A DNA stretch of 64,000 nt from Nocardioides sp. QY071 (GTDB lineage Bacteria; Actinomycetota; Actinomycetes; Propionibacteriales; Nocardioidaceae). The notes beneath the pieces are model-generated. The model made no database searches and was not told the origin of the DNA. It worked only from the letters and a program-made list of their open reading frames with translations. Shown here piece by piece: positions 10,890 to 19,326 of the stretch (positions within the stretch are counted from its first letter, which is position 1; every line of letters begins with the position of its first letter). Location: positions 3,968,001-4,032,000 of the forward strand of contig NZ_CP124681.1 of NCBI RefSeq assembly GCF_029961765.1, in the 5' to 3' direction. A program made the position numbers and the translations under genes.

Positions 10890-12025
10890 GACCGCTTGAT
10901 CCGTCGGGCGGTCCGCAGCCGGATGTCGGGGAGCGCGGCGTAGAGGTACTGACCCGGGCACTCGGTGTCGTTGGTGTCGCGGTGGCCGTCGATGACGGGC
11001 AGCGTGGCGACCGTGCCCTTGGGGTAGAGGTCGCTGCCGTGCGAGAGCACCGGCGTGGTCGCCAGCGGGTCGCGGTGGTACTTCCTCAGCTTCCAGGCGG
11101 CGATCTTCGCGACGCCGGCGAGCACCTTAGGCGTGGGCGCGGCCTCCTGGTAGCTGCCGAGCACGGCGATCCCGACCGAGGTGTGGTTGAAGCCGAGGGT
11201 GTGGGCGCCGCGGGTGTCGCGGTCGCCGTCGGCGCCGCGGCGGCCGGCCCAGATCCGGCCGAACCGGTCGACGAAGTAGTTGTAGCCCACGTCGGACCAG
11301 CCCAGCGTCTTCGTGTGGTAGCGGTAGATCGCGCGCAGGATCCGGGGCACGTCGCGCTTGCGGTAGTCGTTGCCGGTCGCCGTGTGGTGCACGTGGACCT
11401 GTTCGACGGTCTTGACCCGCTTCGGCTTGCCGGTGGCCCACCGCTCCTTGGCTCCCCAGGAGCGGCGGCTGCGGATGCGGGGACGCAGCGAGCGGTGCCG
11501 CTTGGGGCGCGCGTCGACCGGGTCGTTCGGGTGGTCACCGGGGTCGACCAGGGTGAGCACCGGGCGCTCGACGGCGCCGGTCACCTCGACCTGGACGCCG
11601 TCGCTGTCGCCGACCCACAGCGGCTCGGTGCCGGCCGGGGCGGACCGGGCCTCGGTCGTACCGCGGTCGGGGAGGTCGCGCAGCGCGGGCACCCCGCGCC
11701 ACGGGCTCCACGAGCCGTCGGCCCCACGCACCCGGACCCGGACCTGGCCGGACCCCGCCGCCCACGTGACGCCGAGCAGCGCGAAGCGGTCGGTGCGCTG
11801 CTCCGCCGTCCGGAGCACGGCGCCGCGCGCCGCGACCTGCGGGTCCGGGGTGAGCGCGACGTCGAGCGCCCTCCCCACCCCGCCCTCGTCGGGACGCAGC
11901 CGCAGCCGGCCGTCGGGGCGCGCCGCGGCCGGGGCCGCGCTCAACCCGACCAGCGGCAGCACCGCGGCCGCGGCCCCGAGCGTGGCGAGGTCGCGGCGGC
12001 GCAGGGACGGGTCCGAGAACGTCAT
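10880..12025 (-). CDS. Exported N-acetylmuramoyl-L-alanine amidase (PGRP type)
   Basis: A 381-residue exported protein. The N-terminus (SLRRRDLATLGAAAAVLPLVG) has twin arginines and a hydrophobic stretch ending in an AAPAAA-like cleavage site, suggesting Tat export. The middle region is a PGRP-associated domain. The C-terminal half is an amidase_2/PGRP domain beginning RRSWGAKERW, with zinc-ligand candidates in VHHTATG, HTLGFNHTSVGIAVLG and DGHRDTNDTECPG. It should cleave the peptide from the glycan in peptidoglycan. The gene ends inside repeat copy C, whose arm encodes its last residues. Confidence 0.88.
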   Translation of the reverse strand: MTFSDPSLRRRDLATLGAAAAVLPLVGLSAAPAAARPDGRLRLRPDEGGVGRALDVALTPDPQVAARGAVLRTAEQRTDRFALLGVTWAAGSGQVRVRVRGADGSWSPWRGVPALRDLPDRGTTEARSAPAGTEPLWVGDSDGVQVEVTGAVERPVLTLVDPGDHPNDPVDARPKRHRSLRPRIRSRRSWGAKERWATGKPKRVKTVEQVHVHHTATGNDYRKRDVPRILRAIYRYHTKTLGWSDVGYNYFVDRFGRIWAGRRGADGDRDTRGAHTLGFNHTSVGIAVLGSYQEAAPTPKVLAGVAKIAAWKLRKYHRDPLATTPVLSHGSDLYPKGTVATLPVIDGHRDTNDTECPGQYLYAALPDIRLRTARRIKRSRR

Positions 12026-12086
12026 GACTCCCGAGCATGCGTCATCGACCCCGGCGCCCGGAAGCGCCGCCGCCGCGTGTCGCCGA

Positions 12087-12722
12087 TCAGGAGAAGTCGA
12101 GGTCTCCGGTGCGGGTCCGCTTGAGCTCGTAGAAGTAGGGGAACGACGCGACGGCCACGCAGCCGTCCCACAGCCGCCCGGCGTCGTCGCCGCGCGGGAT
12201 CCTCGAGAGCACCGGGCCGAAGAAGGCGGCGCCGTCGATGTGGATGGTGGGCGTGCCGACGTCGTCGCCGACCGCGTCCATGCCCTCGTGGTGCGAGGCC
12301 GCCACCTTGGCGTCGTACGACGCGTCCGTGGCCGCCTCGACCAGGCCGGCGTCGAGGCCGACCTCGTCGAGCACCTCGGCGATCAGCGCGAGGCCGCCGT
12401 CGGGCTGCTCGTGCAGCTTGCGGCCCTCGAGGTGGATCCGCTGCCCGAAGGCGTCGTAGAGAGGACGGAGCACCTTGTCGCCGTACTGCTCCTGGGCGGC
12501 GATCAGCACCCGCACCGGCCCCCACGCCGGTGCCAGCATCTCGCGGTAGTCGTCGGGGATGTCCCGGTCCTGGTTGAGGTACGCGAGGCTCATGACGTGC
12601 CAGCGGACCTCGATGTCACGGACCTGCTCGACCTCGAGGATCCAGCGCGAGGAGATCCAGGCGAACGGGCACAGCGGGTCGAACCAGAAGTCGGCGACGT
12701 GGGGGGTGGAGTTCTGGGCCAT
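12087..12722 (-). CDS. DsbA-fold, Rv2466c-like mycothiol-dependent reductase family, altered active site
   Basis: A 211-residue cytoplasmic thioredoxin-fold protein with an inserted helical domain. Its framework (FWFDPLCPF, SSRWILEVE, AWGPVRVLIAAQ, SHHEGMDAVG, GTPTIHIDG, FFGPVLSRIPRG) follows the mycobacterial Rv2466c family, recalled from memory. That family has a CPWC active site; here it reads C18-P-F-A21, so the second cysteine is missing. A monothiol protein could still form a mixed disulfide with mycothiol but could not make the internal one. It stands alone between the amidase and the CHAP protein, with short gaps on both sides. Confidence 0.85.
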   Translation of the reverse strand: MAQNSTPHVADFWFDPLCPFAWISSRWILEVEQVRDIEVRWHVMSLAYLNQDRDIPDDYREMLAPAWGPVRVLIAAQEQYGDKVLRPLYDAFGQRIHLEGRKLHEQPDGGLALIAEVLDEVGLDAGLVEAATDASYDAKVAASHHEGMDAVGDDVGTPTIHIDGAAFFGPVLSRIPRGDDAGRLWDGCVAVASFPYFYELKRTRTGDLDFS

Positions 12723-12772
12723 GCTTCACCAACCTACGCGCCGCCGCCGGCATTCCCCGGCCGGCACTGGGC

Positions 12773-14182
12773 TCAGCGCACCTGGACGGTCCCGACCACC
12801 TTCGGCGCCGCCGGTACGGCTGCCGAGCCGAGGTAGCGGACCCGCACCTTCTTCGTCCCGCGCGCCATCGGCACCTTGACCTTCACGATGCCGTCGCTCA
12901 GCCTGACCTCGCGCTTCCAGGAGCCGATCCGGACCAGCACCTTGCCCGTGACCGGCAGCTTCCCCGCTGCGGTCACGCGCACCCGGACGATCGCGCGCCC
13001 GTGCTTCGACTTGGTCTTGAGGATGACATTGGCCGGACTGGTCACGGGCCCGGATGCGGTGAGGGTCTCGACCGCCGGCGCGTACTGCGCCTTGGTGCCG
13101 CTCACCTCGACGCTGACGCTCGATCCGACGTCCTCCGCCGCGAGCTGGTACGTCGCCGCGGTGGCGCCGGGGATGGCGACCCCGTTGCGCAGCCACTGGT
13201 ACGCCGGCGCCGCGTCCGGCTGGTCGTAGGTCCCGGGCGCCGCCGTCAGCACCTGGCCGAGCGCGGGCGTGCCGCTCAGGGTGGCCGGCGCGGTCGCGTG
13301 GACGATCCCGGCGAGGACCGGGCCGAGCGTGTAGAAGGGCGAGACGTAGGTCGTGAACCCGTCCGACTTCGCGACCACCCGCATGCTCAGCGTCTTGCCG
13401 ACCAGGTCGGGGGTCAGCGCGAGGTCGGGCGTGACGATGTCGCCGATCCGCACGCCGTCGGCGAACCAGCGCCAGCGGTTCTCCGCCGGCGTCGGGGACC
13501 AGCCGCCGGCGGTCGCGCTCACCGTGGTGTTGACGACGAGCGGGGCGGCCACGACCGGGGTCGCGGTCTGCGTGAAGACGTTCCCGGTCGGCGTCGGCGT
13601 GGGGGTCGGCGTCGGGGCGGGCCGGTCGACGAAGTGGATGAACCCGGTCGGCCACCGCCCGCTCGTCCGGGTGATCGAGCGCCAGTGGAAGGTCCCGCCC
13701 CACGCGTCCTCGGACACGATGATCTCGTCGGCCGAAACCACACGCTCGACGTACGCGACGTGGCCGGCGGAGCCGGCTCCGTTGGAGTACTTGCCCCACC
13801 AGGCGATGGCGCCGACATTGGGCGTCTGGTCGGTGATGGAGGCCATGGACAGTCCCCACTGGCTGGCATTGCCCTCGCCCGTCCAGGGCCGCACGTTCGG
13901 CATGCCGGCCTGGATCATCCGGTAGGCGGCGTAGTTCGTGCAGTTGTGGCCGGCGTACATCCGCCAGTACATCGTGCCGTTCGCGGCGCCGTACCCCGAG
14001 TCGGAGTAGCCGGCGCGGACGCAGTCGGCGTAACCGCTGCAGAGGTAGGTGGTGCCTGCCGATGGGAGCAGTGGCGGCTGCAGGGGGCCGGACGACGGTC
14101 CGGCGAGGACGAGGTACGACGCCAACATCGCGCTGGCGGCAGTGGTGGTCCCCCAGCGCGCGGCCCGGCCTGGTGTGCGCAT
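12773..14182 (-). CDS. Secreted CHAP-domain cell-wall hydrolase with Ig-like C-terminal repeats
   Basis: About 469 residues. A signal peptide (residues 1-28) is followed by a CHAP cysteine amidase/endopeptidase domain at about 45-165, with catalytic Cys81 in GHNCTNYA and His141 in AGHVAYVE. A PTPTPTPTPTG linker leads to two repeated beta-sandwich modules (tryptophan motifs NRWRWFADG and PAYQWLRNG) and a final Lys/Val-rich Ig-like domain. It probably acts on peptidoglycan cross-links outside the cell. Starts at 14182 or 14194 (MVFGMRTPG) are both possible; neither has a clear ribosome binding site. The 5' region to 14345 is relatively AT-rich and shared divergently with pepN. Confidence 0.82.
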   Translation of the reverse strand: MRTPGRAARWGTTTAASAMLASYLVLAGPSSGPLQPPLLPSAGTTYLCSGYADCVRAGYSDSGYGAANGTMYWRMYAGHNCTNYAAYRMIQAGMPNVRPWTGEGNASQWGLSMASITDQTPNVGAIAWWGKYSNGAGSAGHVAYVERVVSADEIIVSEDAWGGTFHWRSITRTSGRWPTGFIHFVDRPAPTPTPTPTPTGNVFTQTATPVVAAPLVVNTTVSATAGGWSPTPAENRWRWFADGVRIGDIVTPDLALTPDLVGKTLSMRVVAKSDGFTTYVSPFYTLGPVLAGIVHATAPATLSGTPALGQVLTAAPGTYDQPDAAPAYQWLRNGVAIPGATAATYQLAAEDVGSSVSVEVSGTKAQYAPAVETLTASGPVTSPANVILKTKSKHGRAIVRVRVTAAGKLPVTGKVLVRIGSWKREVRLSDGIVKVKVPMARGTKKVRVRYLGSAAVPAAPKVVGTVQVR

Positions 14183-14344
14183 GCCGAACACCATCGGGCA
14201 CAACAGCACCAGAACGCAACAAAAACCTCGAAAATCTCTCCATTCACTGGCGTGTCGCGTTGACTTTCCCGAGTTACAGCGTTGTAGTCCGCGCCCCTCA
14301 CTCCGATTGTCCGACAACTTCACCCGGGTGCAAGGATGGCTGCC

Positions 14345-16918
14345 ATGCCCGGCACCAACCTCACCCGCGACGAGGCGGCTACCCGCGCCGCCCTCGTCGA
14401 CGTGACGTCCTATGTGATCGACCTCGACCTCTCCGGCGCGACCGAGGAGGGCGTGGAGACCTTCGGGTCGACGACCACGCTGACCTTCACCTGTCGCCAG
14501 CCCGGATCGGCCACCTTCGCCGACCTGGTCGACGCGACCATCCACGAGATCACCCTCAACGGCGCACCGCTCGACCCCGCCACGGCGTACGTCGACAGCC
14601 GGATCGCGCTGCCCGACCTGCAGGCCGAGAACGTGCTCGTCGTCAAGGCCGACTGCACCTACTCCCACACCGGCGAGGGCCTCCACCACTTCGTGGACCC
14701 GGCCGACGGCAGGGTCTACCTCTACTCGCAGTTCGAGGTCCCCGACGCGCGCCGCGTGTACACGACCTTCGAGCAGCCCGACCTCAAGGCACCGTTCACG
14801 TTCAACGTGACCGCTCCGGCGCACTGGAAGGTCGTCTCCAACGCCCCGACCCCGGAGCCGACCCCGGTCTCCGACGGTGTCGCGATCTGGCGCTTCCCGG
14901 CGACCAAGCCGATGTCGACGTACATCACCGCGATCGTGGCCGGCGACTACTACGAGGTGCAGGACGTCTACGAGGGCGCCCACGGCACCATCCCGCTCGG
15001 CCACTACTGCCGCCAGTCGCTCAAGGACTACCTCGAGCGTGACCGCGAGGAGATCGTCACCCTGACCAAGCAGGGCTTCGCGTTCTTCGAGGAGGCCTTC
15101 GGCTACCCGTACCCGTTCGGCAAGTACGACCAGCTCTACGTGCCGGAGTACAACATGGGCGCGATGGAGAACGCCGGGTGCGTGACCCTGCGCGACGAGT
15201 ACCTCCCCCGCTCGCGCCAGCCGCGCTCGTTCTACGAGTTCCGCGCCTCGGTGATCCTGCACGAGATGGCGCACATGTGGTTCGGCGACCTCGTGACCAT
15301 GAAGTGGTGGGACGACCTGTGGCTCAACGAGTCGTTCGCCGAGTGGGCCTGCTACCACGCCGAGGCCCTCGCGACGTCGTACGACGACGCCTGGACCGGC
15401 TTCACCAACGCCCGCAAGCAGACCGGCTACCGCGCCGACTCGCTGCCCTCGACGCACCCGATCGCGGCCGACAACGTCGACCTGCACGCGGTCGAGGTCA
15501 ACTTCGACATGATCACCTACGCCAAGGGCGCCTCGGTGCTCAAGCAGCTCGTCGCCTGGGTGGGCCTGGACCCCTTCCTGGCCGGTCTCAAGCAGTACTT
15601 CCACGACCACGCGTTCGGCAACACGGAGTTCTCCGACCTGCTGACCGCCCTCGAGAAGGCGTCGGGCCGCGAGCTGACCGGCTGGGCCCAGGAGTGGCTG
15701 CAGACCGCCGGCACCAACACCCTCTCCCCCGCGTTCGAGCTGGCCGCCGACGGCAGCTACGCCTCGTTCGCGATCAACCAGACCGCGCCGGCCGACCACC
15801 CGACGCTGCGCCGGCACCGGGTCGGCATCGGGTTCTACAACTCCTCGCCCGAGGGCCGGCTGGTGCGCACCGACTACGTCGAGGTCGACGTCGACGGCGC
15901 CCGCACCGAGCTCGCCGAGCTGGTCGGCAAGGCGCAGCCCGAGCTGCTGCTGCTCAACGACCAGGACCTTGCGTTCGCCAAGATCCGCCTCGACGAGCGC
16001 TCGCGGGCCACCGCCATCGCCCGCCTGTCCGACCTCGACGACTCCCTGGCCCGCGCGCTGATCTGGAGCGCCGCCTGGGACATGACCCGCGACGCCGAGC
16101 TGTCCGCGACCGACTTCGTCGAGCTCGTCCTCGGCAACATCGGCCAGGAGACCGACGCCTGGGGCGTCAGCCGGATCCCCGTGTACGCCGCCCAGGCGGT
16201 CACGCTCTACAGCGACCCGGCTCGTCGTACCGACCTCGCGGCGCGCTGGGAGCAGGGCCTGCGCGGCCTGCTCGCCGCGGCCGAGCCCGGCACCGACCAC
16301 CAGCTGACCTTCGCGCGCTGCTACGCGGCCGCCGCGGCCAGCGAGGGGGCGGTCGCCGAGGTGGAGGCGATCCTCGACGGCTCGCTCACCTTCGACGGTC
16401 TCGCCGTCGACCAGGACCTGCGCTGGGCACTGCTCACCGCGCTGGCCCGGGTCGGCCGCGCCGACGACGCCCGCATCGACGCCGAGCTGGCCGACGACAA
16501 CACCATCTCCGGCCAGGAGAAGTCCGCCGCCGCGCGCGCCGCGCAGGGCACGGCCGAGGCCAAGGAGCGGGCCTGGACCCAGGCACTGCTCGACCCGTCG
16601 GTGCCCAACGAGACCCAGCGCAGCGTGGTCCTCGCGTTCTGGCAGGCCGGCCAGGAGGCCGTGCTCGCGCCGTACGTCGAGCGCTACCTCGCCGAGGTCG
16701 CCGGCACCTGGGAGCGGCTCGGCAGCCACAAGGCCTCGGTCGCGCTGGAGCACATCTTCCCGCGCCTGATCGCCACCCCGGCCACGCTCGCCACCGTCGA
16801 CGCCTGGCTGGCCGCGAACGCCGAGTCGGTCAACCCGGGTGCGATCCGGTACGTCCGCGAGGGTCGAGCCGACGTCGCCCGGGCGATCGCCGCCCAGGCC
16901 CGCGACGCCCGAGCCTGA
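14345..16918 (+). CDS. pepN: Aminopeptidase N (M1 zinc metallopeptidase)
   Basis: An 857-residue M1 family aminopeptidase removing N-terminal residues from peptides in the cytoplasm. The substrate-anchoring GAMEN is at residues 272-276 and the zinc site HEMAH at 306-310 with the third ligand Glu329 exactly 18 residues on (WLNESFAEW). A C-terminal ERAP1-like helical domain (from about 530) follows, as in actinobacterial PepN. I prefer the ATG at 14345 over the one at 14336 because AAGGA lies at a suitable distance before it. Downstream is a nested palindrome shared with the convergent TPM-like gene. Confidence 0.95.
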   Translation: MPGTNLTRDEAATRAALVDVTSYVIDLDLSGATEEGVETFGSTTTLTFTCRQPGSATFADLVDATIHEITLNGAPLDPATAYVDSRIALPDLQAENVLVVKADCTYSHTGEGLHHFVDPADGRVYLYSQFEVPDARRVYTTFEQPDLKAPFTFNVTAPAHWKVVSNAPTPEPTPVSDGVAIWRFPATKPMSTYITAIVAGDYYEVQDVYEGAHGTIPLGHYCRQSLKDYLERDREEIVTLTKQGFAFFEEAFGYPYPFGKYDQLYVPEYNMGAMENAGCVTLRDEYLPRSRQPRSFYEFRASVILHEMAHMWFGDLVTMKWWDDLWLNESFAEWACYHAEALATSYDDAWTGFTNARKQTGYRADSLPSTHPIAADNVDLHAVEVNFDMITYAKGASVLKQLVAWVGLDPFLAGLKQYFHDHAFGNTEFSDLLTALEKASGRELTGWAQEWLQTAGTNTLSPAFELAADGSYASFAINQTAPADHPTLRRHRVGIGFYNSSPEGRLVRTDYVEVDVDGARTELAELVGKAQPELLLLNDQDLAFAKIRLDERSRATAIARLSDLDDSLARALIWSAAWDMTRDAELSATDFVELVLGNIGQETDAWGVSRIPVYAAQAVTLYSDPARRTDLAARWEQGLRGLLAAAEPGTDHQLTFARCYAAAAASEGAVAEVEAILDGSLTFDGLAVDQDLRWALLTALARVGRADDARIDAELADDNTISGQEKSAAARAAQGTAEAKERAWTQALLDPSVPNETQRSVVLAFWQAGQEAVLAPYVERYLAEVAGTWERLGSHKASVALEHIFPRLIATPATLATVDAWLAANAESVNPGAIRYVREGRADVARAIAAQARDARA

Positions 16919-16922
16919 CGCC

Positions 16923-17012
16923 GACCCGGCTCGAACTGGCTCGCAAAACGCGCTGACCCGGCAGAAAGTTCTGCCGGGTCAGCGCAATTCCGGGGCCACT
17001 TCGAGCCGGGTC
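16923..17012. terminator. Nested palindromes between pepN and the TPM-like gene
   Basis: An inner 17-bp perfect inverted repeat (16950-16966 and 16969-16985, 2-nt spacer) is enclosed by an outer pair GACCCGGCTCGAA / TTCGAGCCGGGTC (16923-16935 and 17000-17012). It lies between convergent genes and can serve as a terminator in both directions, though no T-tract follows. A related arrangement with the same GACCCGG/CCGGGTC units lies at 23676-23756. Confidence 0.7.
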
Positions 17013-17370
17013 AGTCCTTGGCCAGCTCGCCCAGCAGCTCGATGCCGCGGGTGAGGCCACCGGCGAGGTCGCCGGTCGCGAAGGTCGCGGTCATCGCGGC
17101 CACGACCTGCGCCGACTCGTCGTCGGTGAACCGCTCACGGGCGTGACCGCCGGTGACGACCTCGACGACGCGACGGTCGGGGTCGACCATGATCAGGATG
17201 CTGCGCGAGGGCAGCACGAGGGTGTTGTGCAGGCTGGTCGCGAAGTCGCGCGGCTCGCCGCTCGCGGCACCGACGAAGACCGAGATCTCCGCACGGCACA
17301 GCTGCTCGGCGTTGCGGATCGTGACGTCGAGCGCAGCGCGCTGGGACGCCGTCAGGGCGGTGGTGCTCAT
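17011..17370 (-). CDS. TPM-domain-like protein (DUF5130 type)
   Basis: A 119-residue soluble protein, MSTTALTASQRAALDVTIRNAE onward. It has the alpha/beta arrangement of small TPM-like actinobacterial proteins, with ISVFVGAASGEP, RSILIMVDPDRRVVEVVTGG and a final helical segment with TGDLAGGLTRGIELL. No catalytic residues are evident and function is unknown. It follows a small membrane protein on the same strand after a 9-bp gap, so the two are probably one operon. Its stop codon lies in the outer arm of the downstream palindrome. Confidence 0.7.
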   Translation of the reverse strand: MSTTALTASQRAALDVTIRNAEQLCRAEISVFVGAASGEPRDFATSLHNTLVLPSRSILIMVDPDRRVVEVVTGGHARERFTDDESAQVVAAMTATFATGDLAGGLTRGIELLGELAKD

Positions 17371-17379
17371 GGTCGCGGA

Positions 17380-17769
17380 CTACCAGCTGCCGCCGGCGCC
17401 GCCGGCCTTGGAGTCGTCGGAGTCGGGAGCGGCGAGCTCGCCGGCCGCCTTGCGCGGGCCGCCGAGCCACTGGTTCTCGGGCTCCAGGGCGTCGAGGCTG
17501 AGGTCCTCGCCGCGGGCCAGGGCCGGGGCGACGAAGAGCAGCGTGATGACGACGAAGACCAGCAGCGGGACACCGCCCAGGTAGAGCCAGGCGTGCAGCA
17601 CGTCGATGTCGGGCTTGGCCTGCCAGCCGGCCGCCCCGTTGCCGGGACGCGGCTCCGGGGTGTCGGCCGACGCGGAGCCCGCTCCGGCGACGACGAGCAG
17701 GGCGCTCACCCCGACGAGGGAGCACACGGCGAGCAGGCGGCGTACGGCAGTGCTGGTCACGAGCCGCAT
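17380..17769 (-). CDS. Small membrane protein with signal peptide
   Basis: I do not recognise the family. From the ATG at 17769 the protein is 129 residues: a signal peptide (residues 1-35, cleavage near GSASA), a short periplasmic-side stretch, one transmembrane segment near 60-82 (WLYLGGVPLLVFVVITLLFVAPAL), and an acidic C-terminal tail ending KAGGAGGSW. An upstream in-frame start at 17811 would put charged residues ahead of the signal peptide and is less likely. It is the first gene of a two-gene unit with the TPM-like protein, suggesting a shared envelope-related role. Confidence 0.65.
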   Translation of the reverse strand: MRLVTSTAVRRLLAVCSLVGVSALLVVAGAGSASADTPEPRPGNGAAGWQAKPDIDVLHAWLYLGGVPLLVFVVITLLFVAPALARGEDLSLDALEPENQWLGGPRKAAGELAAPDSDDSKAGGAGGSW

Positions 17770-17843
17770 GCTATCGGCTCCCGCTTCCCCGTGCGGTAGT
17801 GGTGTCCGCACGGGGGCTCAGGTCGCTTTGGGACACTGGGCGG

Positions 17844-18833
17844 ATGCTCGCCCTCCCCCTGTCCATCGCCGATCCGACCAGCCCCTGCGCCGACGGAGAG
17901 ACGGTCTGCGACCTGACCTGGGACGTGACCGGGAACCGCCGCCTCGCCGAGTGGTCCGACGTCCTCATCGGCAAGCCGCTCGCGATCATCGGCCTGGTCC
18001 TGCTCGGCCTGGTGATCGCCTGGCTCCTGCACCGGGTCGTCGACCGGATCGCGCGGCGCGCCGAGCGCGGTGTGCTCCCGGAGCGGGTCGAGAGCGCCGT
18101 GACCGCCCGCCGCAAGCAGCGGGCGGCGACCATGGCCGGCGTCCTGAAGAGCATCATCACGTTCATCGTCGTGGCGATCGTCGGCACGATGGTGCTCAGC
18201 GAGGTCGGGGTCGACATCGCGCCGATCATCGCGAGCGCCGGCATCATCGGCATCGCGCTCGGCTTCGGCGCCCAGTCGCTGGTCAAGGACTTCCTGGCCG
18301 GCATCTTCATCTTCATCGAGGACCAGTACGGCGTCGGTGACGTCGTCGACGTCGGCGACGCCAACGGCACGGTCGAGGCGGTGACGCTGCGGATGACCCG
18401 GTTGCGCGACATCGAGGGCACCGTCTGGTACGTCCCCAACGGCGAGATCCTGCGGGTCGGCAACAAGAGCCAGAACTGGTCGCGCGCGGTCGTCGACGTC
18501 CGGGTCGGGTACGACGAGGACCTGGCCCGGGTGCAGCGGATCCTGCGCGAGGTGGCCCACGACCTGTGGGACGACGACGAGTACAGCCACGTCGTGATCG
18601 AGGAGCCCGAGGTCACCGGTGTGGAGATGATGGAGCCCGACTCGGTCACGATCCGGGTGATGGTCAAGACCGCGCCGCTCGAGCAGTGGGGAGTGGCGCG
18701 GGCGCTGCGCCAGCGGATCAAGGCGCGCTTCGACCACGAGGGCATCAAGGTGCCCTACGCCCAGCAGGTCGTGTGGCACCGCGACGAGCGCGAGGGGGCC
18801 GCTGCCCGCGGCACCACGGCCGACGAGGGATGA
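17844..18833 (+). CDS. MscS-family mechanosensitive ion channel
   Basis: A 329-residue small-conductance mechanosensitive channel. Transmembrane segments lie at about 44-66, 102-125 and the pore helix near 126-150 (ASAGIIGIALGFGAQSLVKDFLAGIFIFIEDQ, typical glycine/alanine packing). The beta domain with VGDVVDVGDANGTVEAVTLRMTRLRD and a C-terminal alpha/beta vestibule follow. It would release solutes on osmotic downshock. The ATG at 17844 gives MLALPLSIADP; an earlier in-frame start would add residues lacking conservation. Its stop overlaps the globin start (ATGA), so the two are co-translated. Confidence 0.92.
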   Translation: MLALPLSIADPTSPCADGETVCDLTWDVTGNRRLAEWSDVLIGKPLAIIGLVLLGLVIAWLLHRVVDRIARRAERGVLPERVESAVTARRKQRAATMAGVLKSIITFIVVAIVGTMVLSEVGVDIAPIIASAGIIGIALGFGAQSLVKDFLAGIFIFIEDQYGVGDVVDVGDANGTVEAVTLRMTRLRDIEGTVWYVPNGEILRVGNKSQNWSRAVVDVRVGYDEDLARVQRILREVAHDLWDDDEYSHVVIEEPEVTGVEMMEPDSVTIRVMVKTAPLEQWGVARALRQRIKARFDHEGIKVPYAQQVVWHRDEREGAAARGTTADEG

Positions 18834-19234
18834 TGGGCGACGTGAGCACGGGCAGCGAGGAGACGAGCTTCTACGACGAGATCGGCGGGTTCGAGACCTT
18901 CCGCCGGATCGTCGCGACGTTCTACGAGGGCGTGGCCGCCGACGAGGTGCTGCGCCCGATGTACCCGGAGGCGGACCTCGGGCCCGCCGAGGAGCGCTTC
19001 CTGCTCTTCCTCGTGCAGTACTGGGGCGGCCCCACCACCTATTCCGAGAACCGCGGTCACCCGCGGCTGCGGATGCGGCACGCGCCGTTCGCGGTGGACC
19101 TCGAGGCGCGGGACCGCTGGCTGGGCCACTTCCGGGCCGGGCTCGACAGCGTGGACCTCACCCCGGAGCAGGACGCGCGGTTCTGGGAGTACGTCACGCA
19201 TGCGGCGACGTTCATGGTGAACACCCCCGGCTGA
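18830..19234 (+). CDS. glbO: Group II truncated hemoglobin
   Basis: A 134-residue two-over-two globin. The proximal haem ligand is His84 in RMRHAPF. Tyr32 occupies the B10 position, Trp97 matches the invariant G8 Trp of the HbO group, and YWGGP lies at 64-68. These proteins bind O2, and in mycobacteria HbO has been linked to respiration and oxidative or nitrosative stress. The ATG overlaps the mscS stop by 4 bp; a second ATG at 18833 or a GTG at 18842 could be the real start. Coupling a globin to an MscS channel is unusual and I have no explanation for it. Confidence 0.9.
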   Translation: MMGDVSTGSEETSFYDEIGGFETFRRIVATFYEGVAADEVLRPMYPEADLGPAEERFLLFLVQYWGGPTTYSENRGHPRLRMRHAPFAVDLEARDRWLGHFRAGLDSVDLTPEQDARFWEYVTHAATFMVNTPG

Positions 19235-19251
19235 GGTTTTTCCGGACCGAT

Positions 19252-19275
19252 GTAACACCGGGCTCGGGTGGCGAC
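19252..19275 (+). promoter_or_regulatory. Possible ECF-type promoter
   Basis: GTAAC (19252-19256) and CGAC (19272-19275) are 15 bp apart, resembling the bipartite promoters read by ECF sigma factors. If real, transcription would start near 19283 and the ATG at 19327 would be the start codon. This would allow the nearby ECF sigma factor to control its own locus. Weak evidence. Confidence 0.25.
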
Positions 19276-19326
19276 ATGTTCCCGGTGAGAGCAGTCTCCC
19301 CCTCGTCCCCACCAGCAGAGCAGGCC

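Noticed and set aside
14183..14344. Cyclic di-AMP riboswitch before the cell-wall hydrolase gene
   Set aside because: Such riboswitches often precede actinobacterial wall hydrolases, but the GGGTAACTCG-type blocks and long stems are not present in order. The stretch is a promoter region only.
12773..16753. A frame extending the CHAP gene leftwards across pepN to 1326 residues
   Set aside because: The part beyond 14194 is antisense to pepN, has no motifs, and would bury the signal peptide. The CHAP gene is taken to start near 14182.
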